This document shows positions 1-10,441 of a DNA stretch of 64,000 nt, one piece after another. Numbering within the stretch: position 1 is the first letter of the stretch; the number at the start of each line of letters is the position of its first letter. The DNA comes from Azorinus chamasolen. Lineage: Eukaryota; Mollusca; Bivalvia; Cardiida; Solecurtidae. The position numbers and the translations under genes were made by a program. The stretch covers positions 57,069,985 through 57,133,984 of the forward strand of contig OY755252.1 of the NCBI GenBank assembly GCA_963576725.1. Reading direction: 5' to 3'. Below the pieces are notes generated by a model, which saw only the letters and a program-made list of their open reading frames with translations, had not been told where the DNA came from and did no database searches.

Positions 1-133
1 ACTGAATTATCTTTGGTTGAAATATACTACTATCTTCTCTTCATTTTCTGGAGATGGTCGTAACTAGTTCATCTCTAGATATCTAGTGCTACACTCTTCA
101 GGTGAGCGATATAGGGCTATCATGGCTCTCTTG
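1..133 (+). mobile_element. Helentron-like element, 3' end
   Basis: The sequence ends with the subterminal GGTGAGC box followed by a hairpin (AGGGCTATCATGGCTCT) and CTCTTG, the same 3' structure as the full elements further right. It is the duplicate of 56121-56252. The base after CTCTTG is C here and T in copy 2, so this copy has probably mutated at its flank. Confidence 0.65.
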
Positions 134-656
134 CTGCATATGCCATTTGCAAAATCCCTGTAATGAATATCCGTAGTCATTTTTATTTCTTGCATGAATA
201 TTCATGAGATAAAGGGCTAAGAATAGTATAATGTAACGATTATTTTAGCATTGTAATGATGTACAGCCGAAGGGAAACAACTCTTTTGATTTTGTTTGAA
301 TTGGTTATTTTGATTTGTGTATGTATGATAAACCTTATAGTCATTGAATTTTACATAATTGTGTGACTACTTGAATATTCCCTTGTTCTCTTAAATCCTT
401 TATTTCGTAAATTCATATTTTCACACCGTTGCAAGCAGTGTACACCCATATCAGATTTCTCCAATTTGAGCCTTCTGATCAGGGACTGTACTGTTTGTTT
501 GTCAAATGATATAGATCTGATTCTAAAGTTTTTGTCTGAACAAAGACTTCCCTTAAAACGTACATTATGAACATTCAGTTAATAAATATTCATGATGTAG
601 CCATTTCATTCATGAATATTGAACAGATAAAGGGGTAAATAAAGCGGAAAGCTGCA

Positions 657-849
657 TTGGAGCTGCACATTACACCTCTAATGGAGCTGCACATTACACC
701 TGCATTGGAGCTGCACATTAAACCTGCAATGGAGCTGCACATTACACCTGCAATGGAGCTGCACATTATACCTGCATTGGAGCTGCACATTACACCTGCA
801 TTGGAACTGCACATTACACATGCAATGGAGCTGCACATTATACCTGCAA
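657..849. repeat. 24-bp tandem repeat, eight units
   Basis: The unit is about TGGAGCTGCACATTACACCTGCAW. Eight copies are visible with single-base variants. Because 24 is a multiple of three, both strands show chance open frames rich in MELHITPA-type and MCSSNAGV-type repeats; these are not treated as genes. The duplicate at 56707-56829 has five units. Confidence 0.95.
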
Positions 850-852
850 TAA

Positions 853-1227
853 TTAACCCATGGATATTCATTAATTATTCATGATATCATGAATTAGGAA
901 AATAATAAAATGCTAAAGGAACCCAAGAAATGCTGGCCGTGGCAATAACTGTAGAATGAGATCTATAGATACCATCTCATAGGCAAACAGAACAGGGTCA
1001 ATGCTTTTGATTGGTCAGATTTGAGTTCTCAAGCTTTTAATTGGTCAGATTTGAGCCAAAGGCTCAAATCTGACCAATAAAAACTTGAGAACGAACTCAG
1101 ACTCAACTAAAAGTTTTATTAGCATGGACCCTGACCTTGATCAGACCACTCCTGTATGAGCCGTCTGATCTGGGTTTTCCCTGGTCGCAAAGGTGTTACA
1201 ATGCGTATGTATGTAGTAAAGACTTAA
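853..1227. mobile_element. P1 MITE (piggyBac-like), with inserted hairpin
   Basis: TTAA bounds both ends (853-856 and 1224-1227), with a CCCATGGATATTCAT start and a TATGTAGTAAAGAC end. The usual palindromic core is split: GCAAACAGAACAGGGTC lies at about 983 and the complementary GGACCCTGACC at about 1125. Between them is an inverted repeat built on TTGGTCAGATTTGAG (about 1000-1100). The duplicate at 56830-57234 has one more direct copy of that motif. Confidence 0.7.
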
Positions 1228-1440
1228 TCCATTATCTCCTAGGCTATTTTTAGATCTAACATCTTTGAATAAATCTACCGAAAAGGACCATTTACTAGAG
1301 AAAAGGCAAATTTTAGAATTGTGTAGTTTTGAAACCATGGTGATAAATAGAGTCTATTTATCACACAGGTTTAAAAATAACTTTTAGAGATGTTTCAAAA
1401 GGCGTCAGTAAGATGGAATGGGATAAACGTTCAGTTCTGA
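1224..1440. mobile_element. P3 hairpin MITE
   Basis: It carries the P3 signature in order: TTAATCCATTATCTCC, AATAAATCTACCGAAAAGGA, TAGAGAAAAGG, GTAGTTTTGAAACCA, then TGATAAATAGAGTCTATTTATCA as the hairpin tip. It abuts the preceding P1 element and shares its TTAA. The right boundary is approximate. Confidence 0.55.
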
Positions 1441-1524
1441 AACTCATCGACTGTTCAGTCGGCACTGTTATACTAACCACTTTCAACGGTAAACTGTTTC
1501 TCCTGACTTTGAAAACAGAGTGTA

Positions 1525-1711
1525 CAGCGAACCCCCTCTATACCGGCCGTTACGTTTAGCATATAAATCGGTCTTGAAAACAGGTGGCAGCTTAATGCAG
1601 GATGAACGCCCGACAGAAAGCAAGACTTTCACCCTGCATTAAGCAGCCACCTGACTAACAGTATCTACATTCATCACTACTAGAATTCTAGTTTCGATGG
1701 CGCTTTTACTG
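1525..1711. mobile_element. Pogo-like MITE with GCTTAATGCAGG hairpin (P4)
   Basis: It starts TA-CAGCGAACCCCC and ends with a CAGTAAAA-type inverted end before TA, fitting a Tc1/mariner-pogo type element. Its centre is an inverted repeat, CAGGTGGCAGCTTAATGCAG against CTGCATTAAGCAGCCACCTG. A related hairpin lies inside the 41960-42134 element. The termini are diverged, so class is moderately sure only. Confidence 0.5.
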
Positions 1712-1736
1712 TACCAAACTCTATATCATAAGTTTA

Positions 1737-1850
1737 CCCTATGAATATAATGTTAGAAATGATGACGTCATGAATATTAAGATATTCGGTTTATATACAG
1801 GAGTCGACTGATCTGGGTCTACTCTGTTTGCAAAGGCGTCAACAGGTTTC
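1737..1850. mobile_element. P1 MITE, partial
   Basis: It contains CCTATGAATATAATGTTAGAAATGATGACGTCATGAATATT-type left-end sequence (read in parts) and the core half GTCGACTGATCTGGGTCTACTCTGTTTGCAAAGGCG. The central arms and the right TTAA end are missing. It includes a full TGACGTCA at about 1762. Confidence 0.6.
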
Positions 1851-2074
1851 CTTATTCTAAATCGCCATCGTCTGCTCATCGTCTGCTTGAATCGAATACA
1901 AGTTGAATGCATTGCATTATAAAAAGCAATTATTAACAAACAGATTTGTTTTCCTTTTTAGACATGTGAATCATCGTCGTGATTTATCAGGTTTACCAGA
2001 TATGAATTTCTTTCAATGACTTTATTCTTATCTATTTTAACCCCTTCAGGGAAATGACGACAACCCGGTGATAT

Positions 2075-2125
2075 CAAATGCAAACAGGTTGGATCCGATC
2101 CATCAGGATCCAAACTGTTTGACAC
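2075..2125. repeat. P2 hairpin, degenerate
   Basis: AAACAGGTTGGATCC and GGATCCAAACTGTTTGACAC face each other across a short spacer with the P2 head (GAGACGCC) lost. Confidence 0.5.
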
Positions 2126-2257
2126 TCTGTTTACCTTTTATTATGTTTTATTTCCATTACATTCCATACAAACATAAATAATTTATCTTAAACGGGAGGG
2201 TGGGTAGGAGAACCTATTTACGATGTTATCGCTACCTTGTCGGGCCGTCGAATTGAC

Positions 2258-3080
2258 CAGGGGTGTGTTTTATTATCGCAAATATGAATCAGGATTACAG
2301 CTCATGATTGTGATTCGGTCGTTCTTTTTATCGAATCACGAACATGTTCTCTAATTAGGCTATTCAAGCTCAGACCTCGATTAAAATCTAATCAGAATCA
2401 AAATGGCGGAACTTACACTAACAGCAGAGGAGGCACACCATTCTAGAAATTGTTATTGGAGTTATTTTCTATTTTTTCTCGAAGTAAAATATGTTCTTAG
2501 CATATTTTTATTTTATTAGATCCAGGCGCACCCAATGAGTATTTTCTTTTGTGAGATGAACGTTTCAGCGGCCATGTTTAATACAACATGTCATATCAAA
2601 CTGTTTATATACCATAGCAATCGTGATTAAGATTGTGTGTATAATCAAAATCATGGTTTAGGAAATAAAACACGTTTATTTTATTCCACAGGGAATATTA
2701 ATTTGATAATAGTATACACAAATAACTTAGTTTTCAATATTACGGCCGTAGCATTTTTCAAGAAATAACACGTAATTAAAACAGCATTTAAGCACATGTA
2801 GTGAAGTTTTAATTACGTGTTATTTATTGAAAAAGGCTACGGACGAAATATTGAAAACTGAGTTATTTGTGTATAATGTTATTTCTAGAATGGTTTGAAA
2901 TTGTGTCTCTTCTGCTGTTAGTGTAAGTTCCGTCATTTTGATTATGATTAGATTTTAATCGAGGTCAGAGCTTGATTAGTCTGATTAGAGAACATGTTCG
3001 TGATTCGATAAAAAAGCGACCGAATCACAATCCTGATCTGTAATCCTGGTTCAGATTTGCGATAATAAAACACACCCCTG
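2258..3080. mobile_element. Foldback element, hAT-like termini
   Basis: Both ends read CAGGGGTGTGTTTTATTATC as inverted repeats, and the arms extend roughly 200 bp (left to about 2460, right from about 2880). A second inverted repeat around 2700-2880 (ACACGTAATTAAAAC) nests inside. CAGGGGTG-type termini are common in hAT elements, but the expected 8-bp target duplication is not visible (GAATTGAC left, TACCGTAC right). No open frame of useful size is present. The interior 2526-2672 is inverted relative to copy 2. Confidence 0.65.
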
Positions 3081-3689
3081 TACCGTACGTACCCTGAATA
3101 ATATCATCCACGTGATACCTACTCGCAAAACTCGCCGGAATGAACAATTATAGTTCAGTCCAAAACTGTGCGACTCAGATAATTTGCCACTACGAAGATA
3201 AATAAATGTAAATAAATGCATACTCTTCATCTTTAAGCAGACAAACATGTGTCCAGCAGACAACAATGGCTGCAATGAAAGGGTCAACACTATACCATAT
3301 AAAGACGCATTTTGTTCCATTTTGTTCCATTTTTTTGCAAACAATGTGCACATGATCATGATCCGATCTGTTTGGTTTGCTTTTGTCGTGATAAAGATTG
3401 ATTATACAGTTTCTGTCGTGATAAACCAATTGCGCTTATGACAGTGTTCTTGTGGACATTCGGCTATCATTCCTACAGTCTTTATTATAACGAACATGGA
3501 CATTTATAAGATGTGACGGTTAAACCTCGAGTGAAAACGTTCAGCTCTATATGCCAACGGGTCAACTGTTCTGCTTTAGTTCCGTTCTTTCCGAAAGTGA
3601 AAACAAGTTTGAATCCTGTTCGGAGAAGCAGACCTAATTAAACAACGCCTTTTTCATACGTTCTCAAATTGTTTGTAAATGTTATCAGA

Positions 3690-3800
3690 GACGTAACATG
3701 CAAAGAATTTCCTTCATAAACGCATTTTCACGCCTTTGTAAGCAGAATAGACCCAGATCAGACGGCTCCTGGTTGACCTCTGCTCCATTTGTTTTTATTA
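3690..3800. mobile_element. P1 MITE, partial
   Basis: TTTCCTTCATAAACGCATTTTCACGCC and AGACCCAGATCAGACGGCTCC are present, after which homology to copy 2 stops at about 3783. The palindrome's second arm is missing, so the duplication breakpoint appears to lie in its tip. Confidence 0.6.
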
Positions 3801-4002
3801 AACTACATACATGTGCTTCTTCAGTTTTTGCCAATACCAAAACATCTTATGTGCATATGCTATTATAAAAATACAGCCAATGAATTATCATGAATACTCC
3901 AATGATTAATCCTTATCCTGCATAATCCTGCTGTACCAAAATGTTTGCTCAAATCCTGGAGAAAACTTTACTTACTTGCGATTTCTTCACGCTTGTGAGG
4001 TC
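3801..4002. other. No recognisable feature
   Basis: AT-rich unique-looking sequence with no open frame, hairpin or repeat that I could support. Confidence 0.4.
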
Positions 4003-4247
4003 TTAACCCTCTATCCCATGAATAACCATGCAAAAATAATGACATCATGCATATTAGTTAGCTATATTTTATAATAAGATATGAGCACACGAATATTTAA
4101 TCAAAGCAGCAAGTGAATTGTAATCTATATATATATCTATAAATATATGTAAACAGAGCAGACCCTGATCAGACTGCTCATATAGGATCCGATCTGAGCC
4201 AAATCTGCAAAGGCGTAGAAAGGCGTATTTATGTAGTAAAGGGTTAG
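4003..4247. mobile_element. P1 MITE
   Basis: It starts TTAACCCTCTATCCCATGAATA and ends GTAGTAAAGGGTTAG, with the core AGACCCTGATCAGACTGCTC and GGATCCGATCTGAG. TTAA at the left and TTAG at the right fit a decayed TTAA target duplication. Confidence 0.75.
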
Positions 4248-4491
4248 CACCTTGACTCCTGGTGAGACGTCGAGTTACTCGGGTCTCATGACTCTCATCT
4301 GGGTTAAAGCTGTAGGCAACTATCAGTCAGATCGTTCTTGATAGGGAAGTGGATAAACCAAGATAGGTGCATTTTCTTTTTTATTATTTGAAATAGTTAC
4401 TTCTCTATATTAAGAAAATCGCCATAACAAGAAAGGCATTCAATATAGAAAATCCTTTTGTACCAAAGTTAAGCCTGTTATGGATGAACAC

Positions 4492-4580
4492 GTGACCCCA
4501 TTTTGCAAATGGTTTGGATGCAGATTAGACGTGCCGAGTTACTCGGCACGTCTCATCAGGATACAAACTGTTTAATACAC
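4492..4580. repeat. P2 hairpin
   Basis: ATGGTTTGGATGCAGATTAG, then a near-perfect stem GACGTGCCGAG-TTA-CTCGGCACGTC, then CATCAGGATACAAACTGTTT. The stem head differs from other P2 copies while staying self-complementary. Confidence 0.75.
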
Positions 4581-4815
4581 TGATGATGTCATGAATATCC
4601 ATGTAAGAAATCATGGATAATAATTAGATTAATTGGTTTTTATTACCACACGGACACAGGGTTTTGTGGCTTTGGCAGTAACTGTAGAACCATATCGATA
4701 TTATGTCATAAGCAAACAGAGCAGACCCTGATCAGACAACTCCTGTACGAGTCGTCTGATCTGGGTCTACTCTGTTTGCAAAGGTGTAGAAAGACATATT
4801 TATGGTGTGAAGGAT
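4581..4815. mobile_element. P1 MITE
   Basis: GATGTCATGAATATCCATG at the left, core GCAAACAGAGCAGACCCTGA with GTCTGATCTGGGTCTACTCT on the other arm, and TATTTATGGTGTGAAGGATT at the right. Confidence 0.7.
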
Positions 4816-4904
4816 TTACACACTGATCATGTCATGCAAAGAATTTAGAAGACATTGTCATTTAAAATGTTACAATTGTAACCTTATGTCATGGATGGAC
4901 GTGT

Positions 4905-5015
4905 TTAACACCCTTTCTCCAGCATGGACACATTTTTGCACCTTTGCAAACCGAGTAGACCCAGATCAGACATGTCCTGTAGTCGCTGTCTGATCAGGGT
5001 CTGTTCTGTTTGCAT
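4905..5015. mobile_element. P1 MITE, core and left end
   Basis: AACACCCTTTCTCCAGCATG followed by the core CGAGTAGACCCAGATCAGAC with CTGTCTGATCAGGGTCTGTT as the second arm. The right terminus is not seen. Confidence 0.6.
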
Positions 5016-5079
5016 ATGTAATATTATAGATCAGATATTGTCACAGCCAAACAGTTCCTTGTTAACGAATTCCCACATA

Positions 5080-5262
5080 CTGACGCCTCTGTAAAAGTCA
5101 CCTTTTGAAACCAATCTGATACATATTTTTAAAATAAAGCATTTGCTCAATAGGAACAAATGCTTTATTCATCGCAATGATTTAAAACTACAAAATCCTA
5201 AAAAAACACCATTCTCTCTAGTTAATTCATTTTTCAGGCTATGGTGGAATGGGTTAATATTC
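5080..5262. mobile_element. P3 hairpin MITE
   Basis: TTTTGAAACCAATCTGATAC, AAAGCATTTGCTC and GAGCAAATGC-type stem sequence, then TACAAAATCCTA and CTAGTTAATTCATTTTTC, ending near GGAATGGGTTAA. It parallels the better copy at 47020-47217. Confidence 0.55.
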
Positions 5263-5789
5263 AAATACAAAAAATAATGCATGATTGCTGATGCAGTAAT
5301 AAATTAATATTCATCGGAGAAACGATTTATACATGCTAAAGGTTTGCATTTTTTCATTGTCTATGTAATATATATCGACGGGTGATGAAATCTGTTTTTT
5401 CTAACATTGACAAAGCTTATTGAAAAAGAATATCAAATTATACAGATATTACTTAGCTTATCGGCTTTGTGTTGCAAAAATATCTTTTCTGCACTCGAAG
5501 AAATAGCTGACTGCTTAACGTGCTGTCTGCTACAATTCTAAGAATTCTTGTCTGCTTCCATTTCTCTTCAATAACAACACTGCTCCCCGTCTCATCTGGA
5601 TCCAGACTGTTTGGATGGGTTATCACACGTTTGCCACTGTCGTCCGCTGAGGTAAAATCATGACGTCACATGGACGGTACGCGTGATTTGAAATATTAAT
5701 TACTAGTTACTACAGAATTGCAGAAATAATATGATCTTGATCAGGGGCGCATTCCAAAGGACTGTTTGATATAGGAGTTTTACAAGCAT
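5263..5789. other. No recognisable gene
   Basis: AT-rich sequence. A P2-like fragment (GTCTCATCTGGATCCAGACTGTTTGGATG, read in parts) lies at about 5589-5620. Nothing else is supportable. Confidence 0.4.
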
Positions 5790-7080
5790 AGCATTGTTGT
5801 TGTTGTCGTAATTGTTGTTGCTATTGGTGTTGTCGTCACTATTGTTGTTATTCGTGTTGTCACTGTTGACATCTTTAGTATTGCTGTCACTGTTGTTGTC
5901 AATGGTGTTATCGTAAATGTTGTTTTCATTGATGTGGTAATCACTATTATTATTGTTGGTGTTGTCACAGCTGCTGTCATTGATGTTGTTGTTTGCTGTT
6001 ATTGCCATTGGTGTTTTTGCCTTTGCTGTTGTCATCAGTAATATCATTTGTAATATTGTCACTGTTCTTTTCATTGATGTTTTTGTTACTGTAGTTGCCT
6101 TTGGTGCTGTTGTTACGATTATTATTGATGTTGTTGTCCCTATTGTTGTCATTTGTATCGTTGTAGTTGCTGCTGTTGTCATTGGTATTGTTGTAGTTAC
6201 TATTGTTGTCATTGATGTTGTGATAAGTGTTGTGATTGGTGCTGGTGTTACTTTTGATGTTATTGTATTGTGAAAGTCATTATTTGTGTTAGTATTGTAG
6301 TCAATATTATTGCTATTGACATTGATGTTGTTGTTACTGTTTTTGTCAATTGTGTTTTTGTTACTGTTGTTGTTATTGAAGCTGTTGTTCATGTTGTTGT
6401 CATTGCTATTGTTGTATTGATTGCTGTTGTCATTGCTATTGTTGCTTCTATTGTTGTCATTGATGTTGTCACTTGTTGTAAATGGTGAAATCATAACTAT
6501 TGTCGTTATCGGTGTGGTAATTACTAATGTTGTTATTGGTGTCGTCATTGTTGATGTCATTAGTGTTTTTGTTTGTTGTTGTTGTCATTGGTGTAGTTGC
6601 CACTGCTGTTGTCGTTAGTATTGTCATTAGAGATGTTGTCACTGTTGTTGTCATTAGTCTTGTCGTCATTGCTGTCATTGATTTTTTGTTCTTACTGTTA
6701 TTGTCACTGTTGATGTGATTGGTGTTGTTGTCATTGGTAGTCTTGTCGTCACTTTTTTCATTGATGTTGGCATTGGTAGTATTGTCACATTTGTTATGAA
6801 TAATGTTGTCATTGGTACTGTTGTATTGCAGTAACTTTTGGTACCATTGGTCATTGGTGTTGTGATTGGTGTTGTTAACGCACTGTTGTTGCTATTGTTG
6901 TATAGACAGTACTATTGTAATCGGTGTTGTTGTCGCCAATGTTTTCATCAATATCGATGTATTTGTCGTAGTTATCGCTATAACATCGTTGCTGTCATCA
7001 TCGTTGTTGTAGTGGAATAGTTATTTTTGTTGTGTAATTTTGTTGTAGCAGACTCGATTGTTGTCGTCGCCGTCTTAGGA
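5790..7080. repeat. GTT/GTC-rich low-complexity tract
   Basis: About 1.3 kb of degenerate trinucleotide sequence built from GTTGTTGTCATTGATGTT-like words. It gives long open frames of Val/Ile on the plus strand and Thr/Asn on the minus strand (for example 5703-6560 minus, 285 codons). Composition and the absence of any other protein signal point to an expanded microsatellite, not coding DNA. Confidence 0.85.
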
Positions 7081-7290
7081 CTCTGTGGTCATCATCTTCA
7101 TAGATGCCAAAGCCAAAAATCCGTTATGTAGCGGTCACTAATGAATACACATGGTGATTTAAAAGACAAGATGGTTGCTTAATGCAAGATGACAGTAATA
7201 CAGAGTAGTGGTTGCTTTAGATAGGTTTAACTGGGTTTTTTCAATACTATTTGTCATGGAATTGTATCTTTCCATTTAGGCAGTATAATT

Positions 7291-7621
7291 AATGATGAAG
7301 AAGAAGAAGAAGAAGAAGAAGAAGAAGAAGAAGAAGAAGAAGAAGAAGAAGAAGAAGAAAAAGAAGAAGAAGAAGAAGAAGGTGCTGTTGGAATGTCCGA
7401 AACATACAGCATGTAAGGCATGGTCTGAAACAAGGGTCTCAATGACTTTTCGACACCAATGACACCAATGAAGAAGAAGAAGAAGAAGAAAAAGAAGAAA
7501 AAGAAGAAGAAGAAGAAGAAGAAGAAGAAGAAGGTGCTGTTGGAATGTCCGAAACATACAGCATGTAAGGCATGGTCTGAAACAAGCGTCTCAATGACTT
7601 TTCGACACCAATGACACCAAT
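7291..7621. repeat. Duplicated AAG microsatellite plus 90-bp unit
   Basis: Two (AAG)n tracts (about 7291-7380 and 7471-7532) are each followed by the same ~90-bp segment starting GGTGCTGTTGGAATGTCCG and ending ACACCAATGACACCAAT. This is a tandem duplication of microsatellite plus flank. The 127- and 93-codon minus-strand frames across it are runs of Phe, Leu or Ser from the repeat. Confidence 0.9.
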
Positions 7622-8239
7622 ATTTCATGATGTGCATTACAAATTGTTTTTATGAAACGAGTTTACTGTAATAATATGATTTGAGCTTTAGCGAGTGTAA
7701 TCTTCATTAAAGTAAAAGAGTTTCATAAAAAAAAATTGTAATGAACACGAATGCAATATTCTTATAACATTTACAAAGTGCCACAGACTATATCTGACAG
7801 TTATATAGGCCATTGGTTACAGCGTAGTAAAGTCGGACTCAATCTGCTAATTTGCATAAAAAATGCACTAGTGCATTTATGCGATTTATGGCATTCTCTG
7901 TTTCGACATTCCCACATGGCAGTTTATGTGGTCAATTTGTTTAATGAACCATTTTCCAGCTAAGCACGACCCGACATTTGCAAAAAGTTTGGATCCAGAT
8001 GAAATTCCGAATAACCAGATAACTTGGCGTCTCATCAAGGTCCAAGTTGTTTGACACTGAACAAAGCTTTCTAACACTCATCAAATATGTTTGACACTCG
8101 GTTAATAGTTTCTTAAACGGTTAAACGAAATTGATATATTTAAAAACGCTTAAAAACGAATTGCATATAAGTAAAAGCGCTTAAACGACTTGGATATAAG
8201 TAAATACACTTAAACGAATTGAATATGTAATAGATACAG
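7622..8239. other. Mostly unique sequence with a degenerate P2 hairpin
   Basis: A decayed P2 copy lies at about 7978-8055 (AAGTTTGGATCCAGATGA ... GGCGTCTCATCAAGGTCCAA). Four short CTTAAACGAATTGATATA-like repeats follow at about 8110-8230. No gene is apparent. Confidence 0.5.
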
Positions 8240-8376
8240 TACGAGTCTTACTACCAAAGTGTCTTCTTACAACCGTTATCAGGACAGTTTGTTCGCATGA
8301 CCGAAGACACGTGTCCGAGGCATAGCAAACTGTCCTGATAACGGTTGTAAGAAGACACTTTGGTAATAAGACGAGT
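8240..8376. repeat. Long near-perfect palindrome
   Basis: Arms of about 54 bp (8240-8293 and 8323-8376) face each other across a ~30-bp loop. The arms contain CCAAAGTGTCTTCTTACAAC and its complement. A single degenerate arm recurs at about 8872-8912 (AAGTGTCCACTTGCAACCG). Confidence 0.85.
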
Positions 8377-9177
8377 ACATGTATCTTACTTGTACGACAG
8401 TACGTTGTAGACTTTTAATTTTGATTAAAAATGAATAAAAATGAATATTTCACAAATGAGTACAAAATGTTTTCCCCTTGGTTCACCCAATTCAAATTAC
8501 AAAGAAACCGGTCGTTGATCTCTAAATAGCCACCGGCCACATAGTGACTCGAGGAGTACCCTGCACGAGTAAATCGTGACCCTTGTTTCCAACATACATG
8601 CATGCATAACCCAGATGTTGAGCGATTCGACTTCTGAGCTGGCTCTAAGCAGTTAGATAGTACATGTTTAGTCTGCATTTATACAAGTTGAGGCGTTAAA
8701 GAAAGCTGCAGACGACATTCTTAGCAGACCCGTTTACGTATACACTCGTGATCGGGAATCGTGTTAGGTTGTTACTACACAGCATCGAGCACGTGACATT
8801 GGGCGATACTTCCAAATGCACGGGCTCGATCCTAGGTAGATAGGTTTTAACCACAAAGATCACGTGCGTACAAAAGTGTCCACTTGCAACCGTTATCAGG
8901 ACACTTTTTCAATAGCTTTGCTGGGGGTCTGTCGTACAAAAGTTAATACACTTAAACGAAATTCATATAATGTAAATGCGCTTAAAAGAATTGGATATAA
9001 GTAAATAGTGTAACACATCGTATATTACGCAGACTTCAATTTCTATAGCTTGCTTGGGGAACATAAAACTCTTTCGCTGCTTAATTTTGTCGTCCGCAAC
9101 CTTTGTCGTCTGCTGTAATTTCCATTGTTTAGATTTCTTCATTATTGCTTCGAAAAACATAGTCACAGTAAAAATTG
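8377..9177. other. No recognisable gene
   Basis: Contains a minus-strand frame of 87 codons (8415-8678) without recognisable domains, repeated CTTAAACGAAATT/GGATATAAGTAAAT words and the solo palindrome arm at about 8872. I see no supported gene. Confidence 0.4.
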
Positions 9178-9236
9178 TTTGGAACCTGATGAGACGCTGA
9201 GCTACTCGGCGTCTCATCTGGATTCAAACTGTTTGC
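9178..9236. repeat. P2 hairpin
   Basis: GTTTGGAACCTGATGAGACG and CGTCTCATCTGGATTCAAAC flank a GCTGAGCTACTCGGC head, a nearly complete self-complementary unit. Confidence 0.8.
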
Positions 9237-9700
9237 ATAGGCAATCACAGATGCGACATTGGCAGTGATAGAGTTAAGATGTTGGTATTTCCAATGCATA
9301 GCGTGTACAATGTATATTTACATATAGGCATTAACAGTAGTAAAACAGGATTAAAATATGTCAATACATAAAATTAGCTTCCCTTATCAAACAGGGTTAC
9401 TATAAATTGTTTTGGTCTTCTAAAGCCGCGCAAGAAAATGAAATACATGTATATGTATAGATATACATGTACATACAGTGACAACTCGCAAATAAACGAC
9501 CATTCAAAAGAATTCTATGTATGAGCAGTTGCCAAGACAAGATGCGTAAATGTAAACATTTTCAATGATAGATTTACCTCCTTTATATTTCCACAAGCTC
9601 TTATATGCTTTTAAGTAGAACCTTTTACTTAACAGATGTATAAAACTTTTGAAACCTTGGTAAATAGAGTTATCTAAAGAGTCTGGGTCTGTTTATGGAA
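9237..9700. other. No recognisable feature
   Basis: AT-rich sequence with a short TATACATGTATATG-type self-complementary patch at about 9445-9475. No gene or element is supported. Confidence 0.4.
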
Positions 9701-10046
9701 TTTAATCACGTCACATCATGTCACGTCACGTCATCCCACACAATCTCACCCACCCCACCCACCCACCCCGCCACAGCCCAGCCCAGCCAACCCCACGTAC
9801 CCTACTCCACCCCACCCACCCCACCTTATCCCACTCCACCCTACCCCATCCCACCCCACCCCGCCCTACCTCACCTCACCTCACCGCATCTGAACTCACG
9901 TCACGTCACGTCACCTCATCCCGCATCACATCGCATCACCTCACCCCACCTACCAAACCCCACACGCCACCCACCCCACACAACCACCCACCCCACCCAC
10001 CCACCTCACCCCACACACACCCCACCCAACCCAACCCCAGGGAAGA
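9701..10046. repeat. CCCAC/CATCA-rich simple repeat, part 1
   Basis: C-rich pentanucleotide tract (CCCACCCCAC, CACCTCACC) with almost no G on this strand. The complementary strand has many GGGTGGG runs and could form G-quadruplexes. Pro/Thr/His open frames across it (about 120 codons) are compositional artefacts. Confidence 0.9.
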
Positions 10047-10441
10047 ATCTAGTATAGCGGACCCCGGAAATCACGAATCATAACAAAGCACAGCGCGTGC
10101 CTTTTTGAGCCAATAATGTTGCTAAACGCGACGCCATTTTGTTTCATTGCTTTATGTTTACATAGGGTCACTGCAGCGACTTTTGTACAATAACTGGCGG
10201 TTATAATTATTTGAATAAAAGGGAAATGTTTCATCATATAATTTCTATAAGTGGCTTTGATTTTCTGTATGGAAAAAGGTTAATAAAGCAGGGGGTTCGG
10301 GGGCGACAGCCCCCGACAGAACAGCAACATCTTGTCAATTGCAAATATTCTGACGTCATTGCTTACGTCATCGTATGTTTACCGCAACTAACATAATTGT
10401 ATTATATTTTGCGGTAAAAAATGGGGTCCGCTATACTAGAT
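10047..10441. mobile_element. TIR element (MITE) inserted in the CCCAC tract
   Basis: Terminal inverted repeats ATCTAGTATAGCGGACCCC and GGGGTCCGCTATACTAGAT bound a ~395-bp non-repetitive block, and C-rich repeat resumes immediately on both sides. A TA target duplication is possible (10050-10051 and 10437-10438). The interior holds GGGGGTTCGGGGGCGACAGC-type self-complementary sequence near 10295. It is non-coding. Confidence 0.8.

Larger units (their letters stand above)
1..3783. repeat. Segmental duplication, copy 1
   Basis: This block matches 56121-61214 in the same orientation, with the same order of parts: a Helentron-like 3' end, P1-related sequence, a 24-bp VNTR, a P3 hairpin, a GCTTAATGCAGG hairpin MITE, and a foldback element. 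By eye the matched stretches are roughly nine-tenths identical. Differences are a 24-bp array of eight units here against five in copy 2, an extra segment at about 470-540 here, an inverted interior at 2526-2672, and a 1.8-kb insertion only in copy 2. The left edge is probably outside the window. The right edge lies within a P1 palindrome. Confidence 0.9.

Noticed and set aside
590..884. Repeat proteins (MCSSNAGV and MELHITPA) across the 24-bp VNTR
   Set aside because: The period is a multiple of three, so frames stay open by arithmetic. The duplicate shows unit gain or loss without other coding signs.
2258..3080. Firm hAT assignment for the CAGGGGTG foldback
   Set aside because: Ends look hAT-like, but flanks GAATTGAC and TACCGTAC do not match, so only a tentative class is given.
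5703..6560. 285-codon minus-strand open frame rich in Thr and Asn
   Set aside because: It coincides with a GTT/GTC low-complexity tract; every frame on both strands is unusually open there and no domain is visible.
9695..10083. Proline/histidine-rich 120-codon frames
   Set aside because: Pure composition effect of the CCCAC tract.
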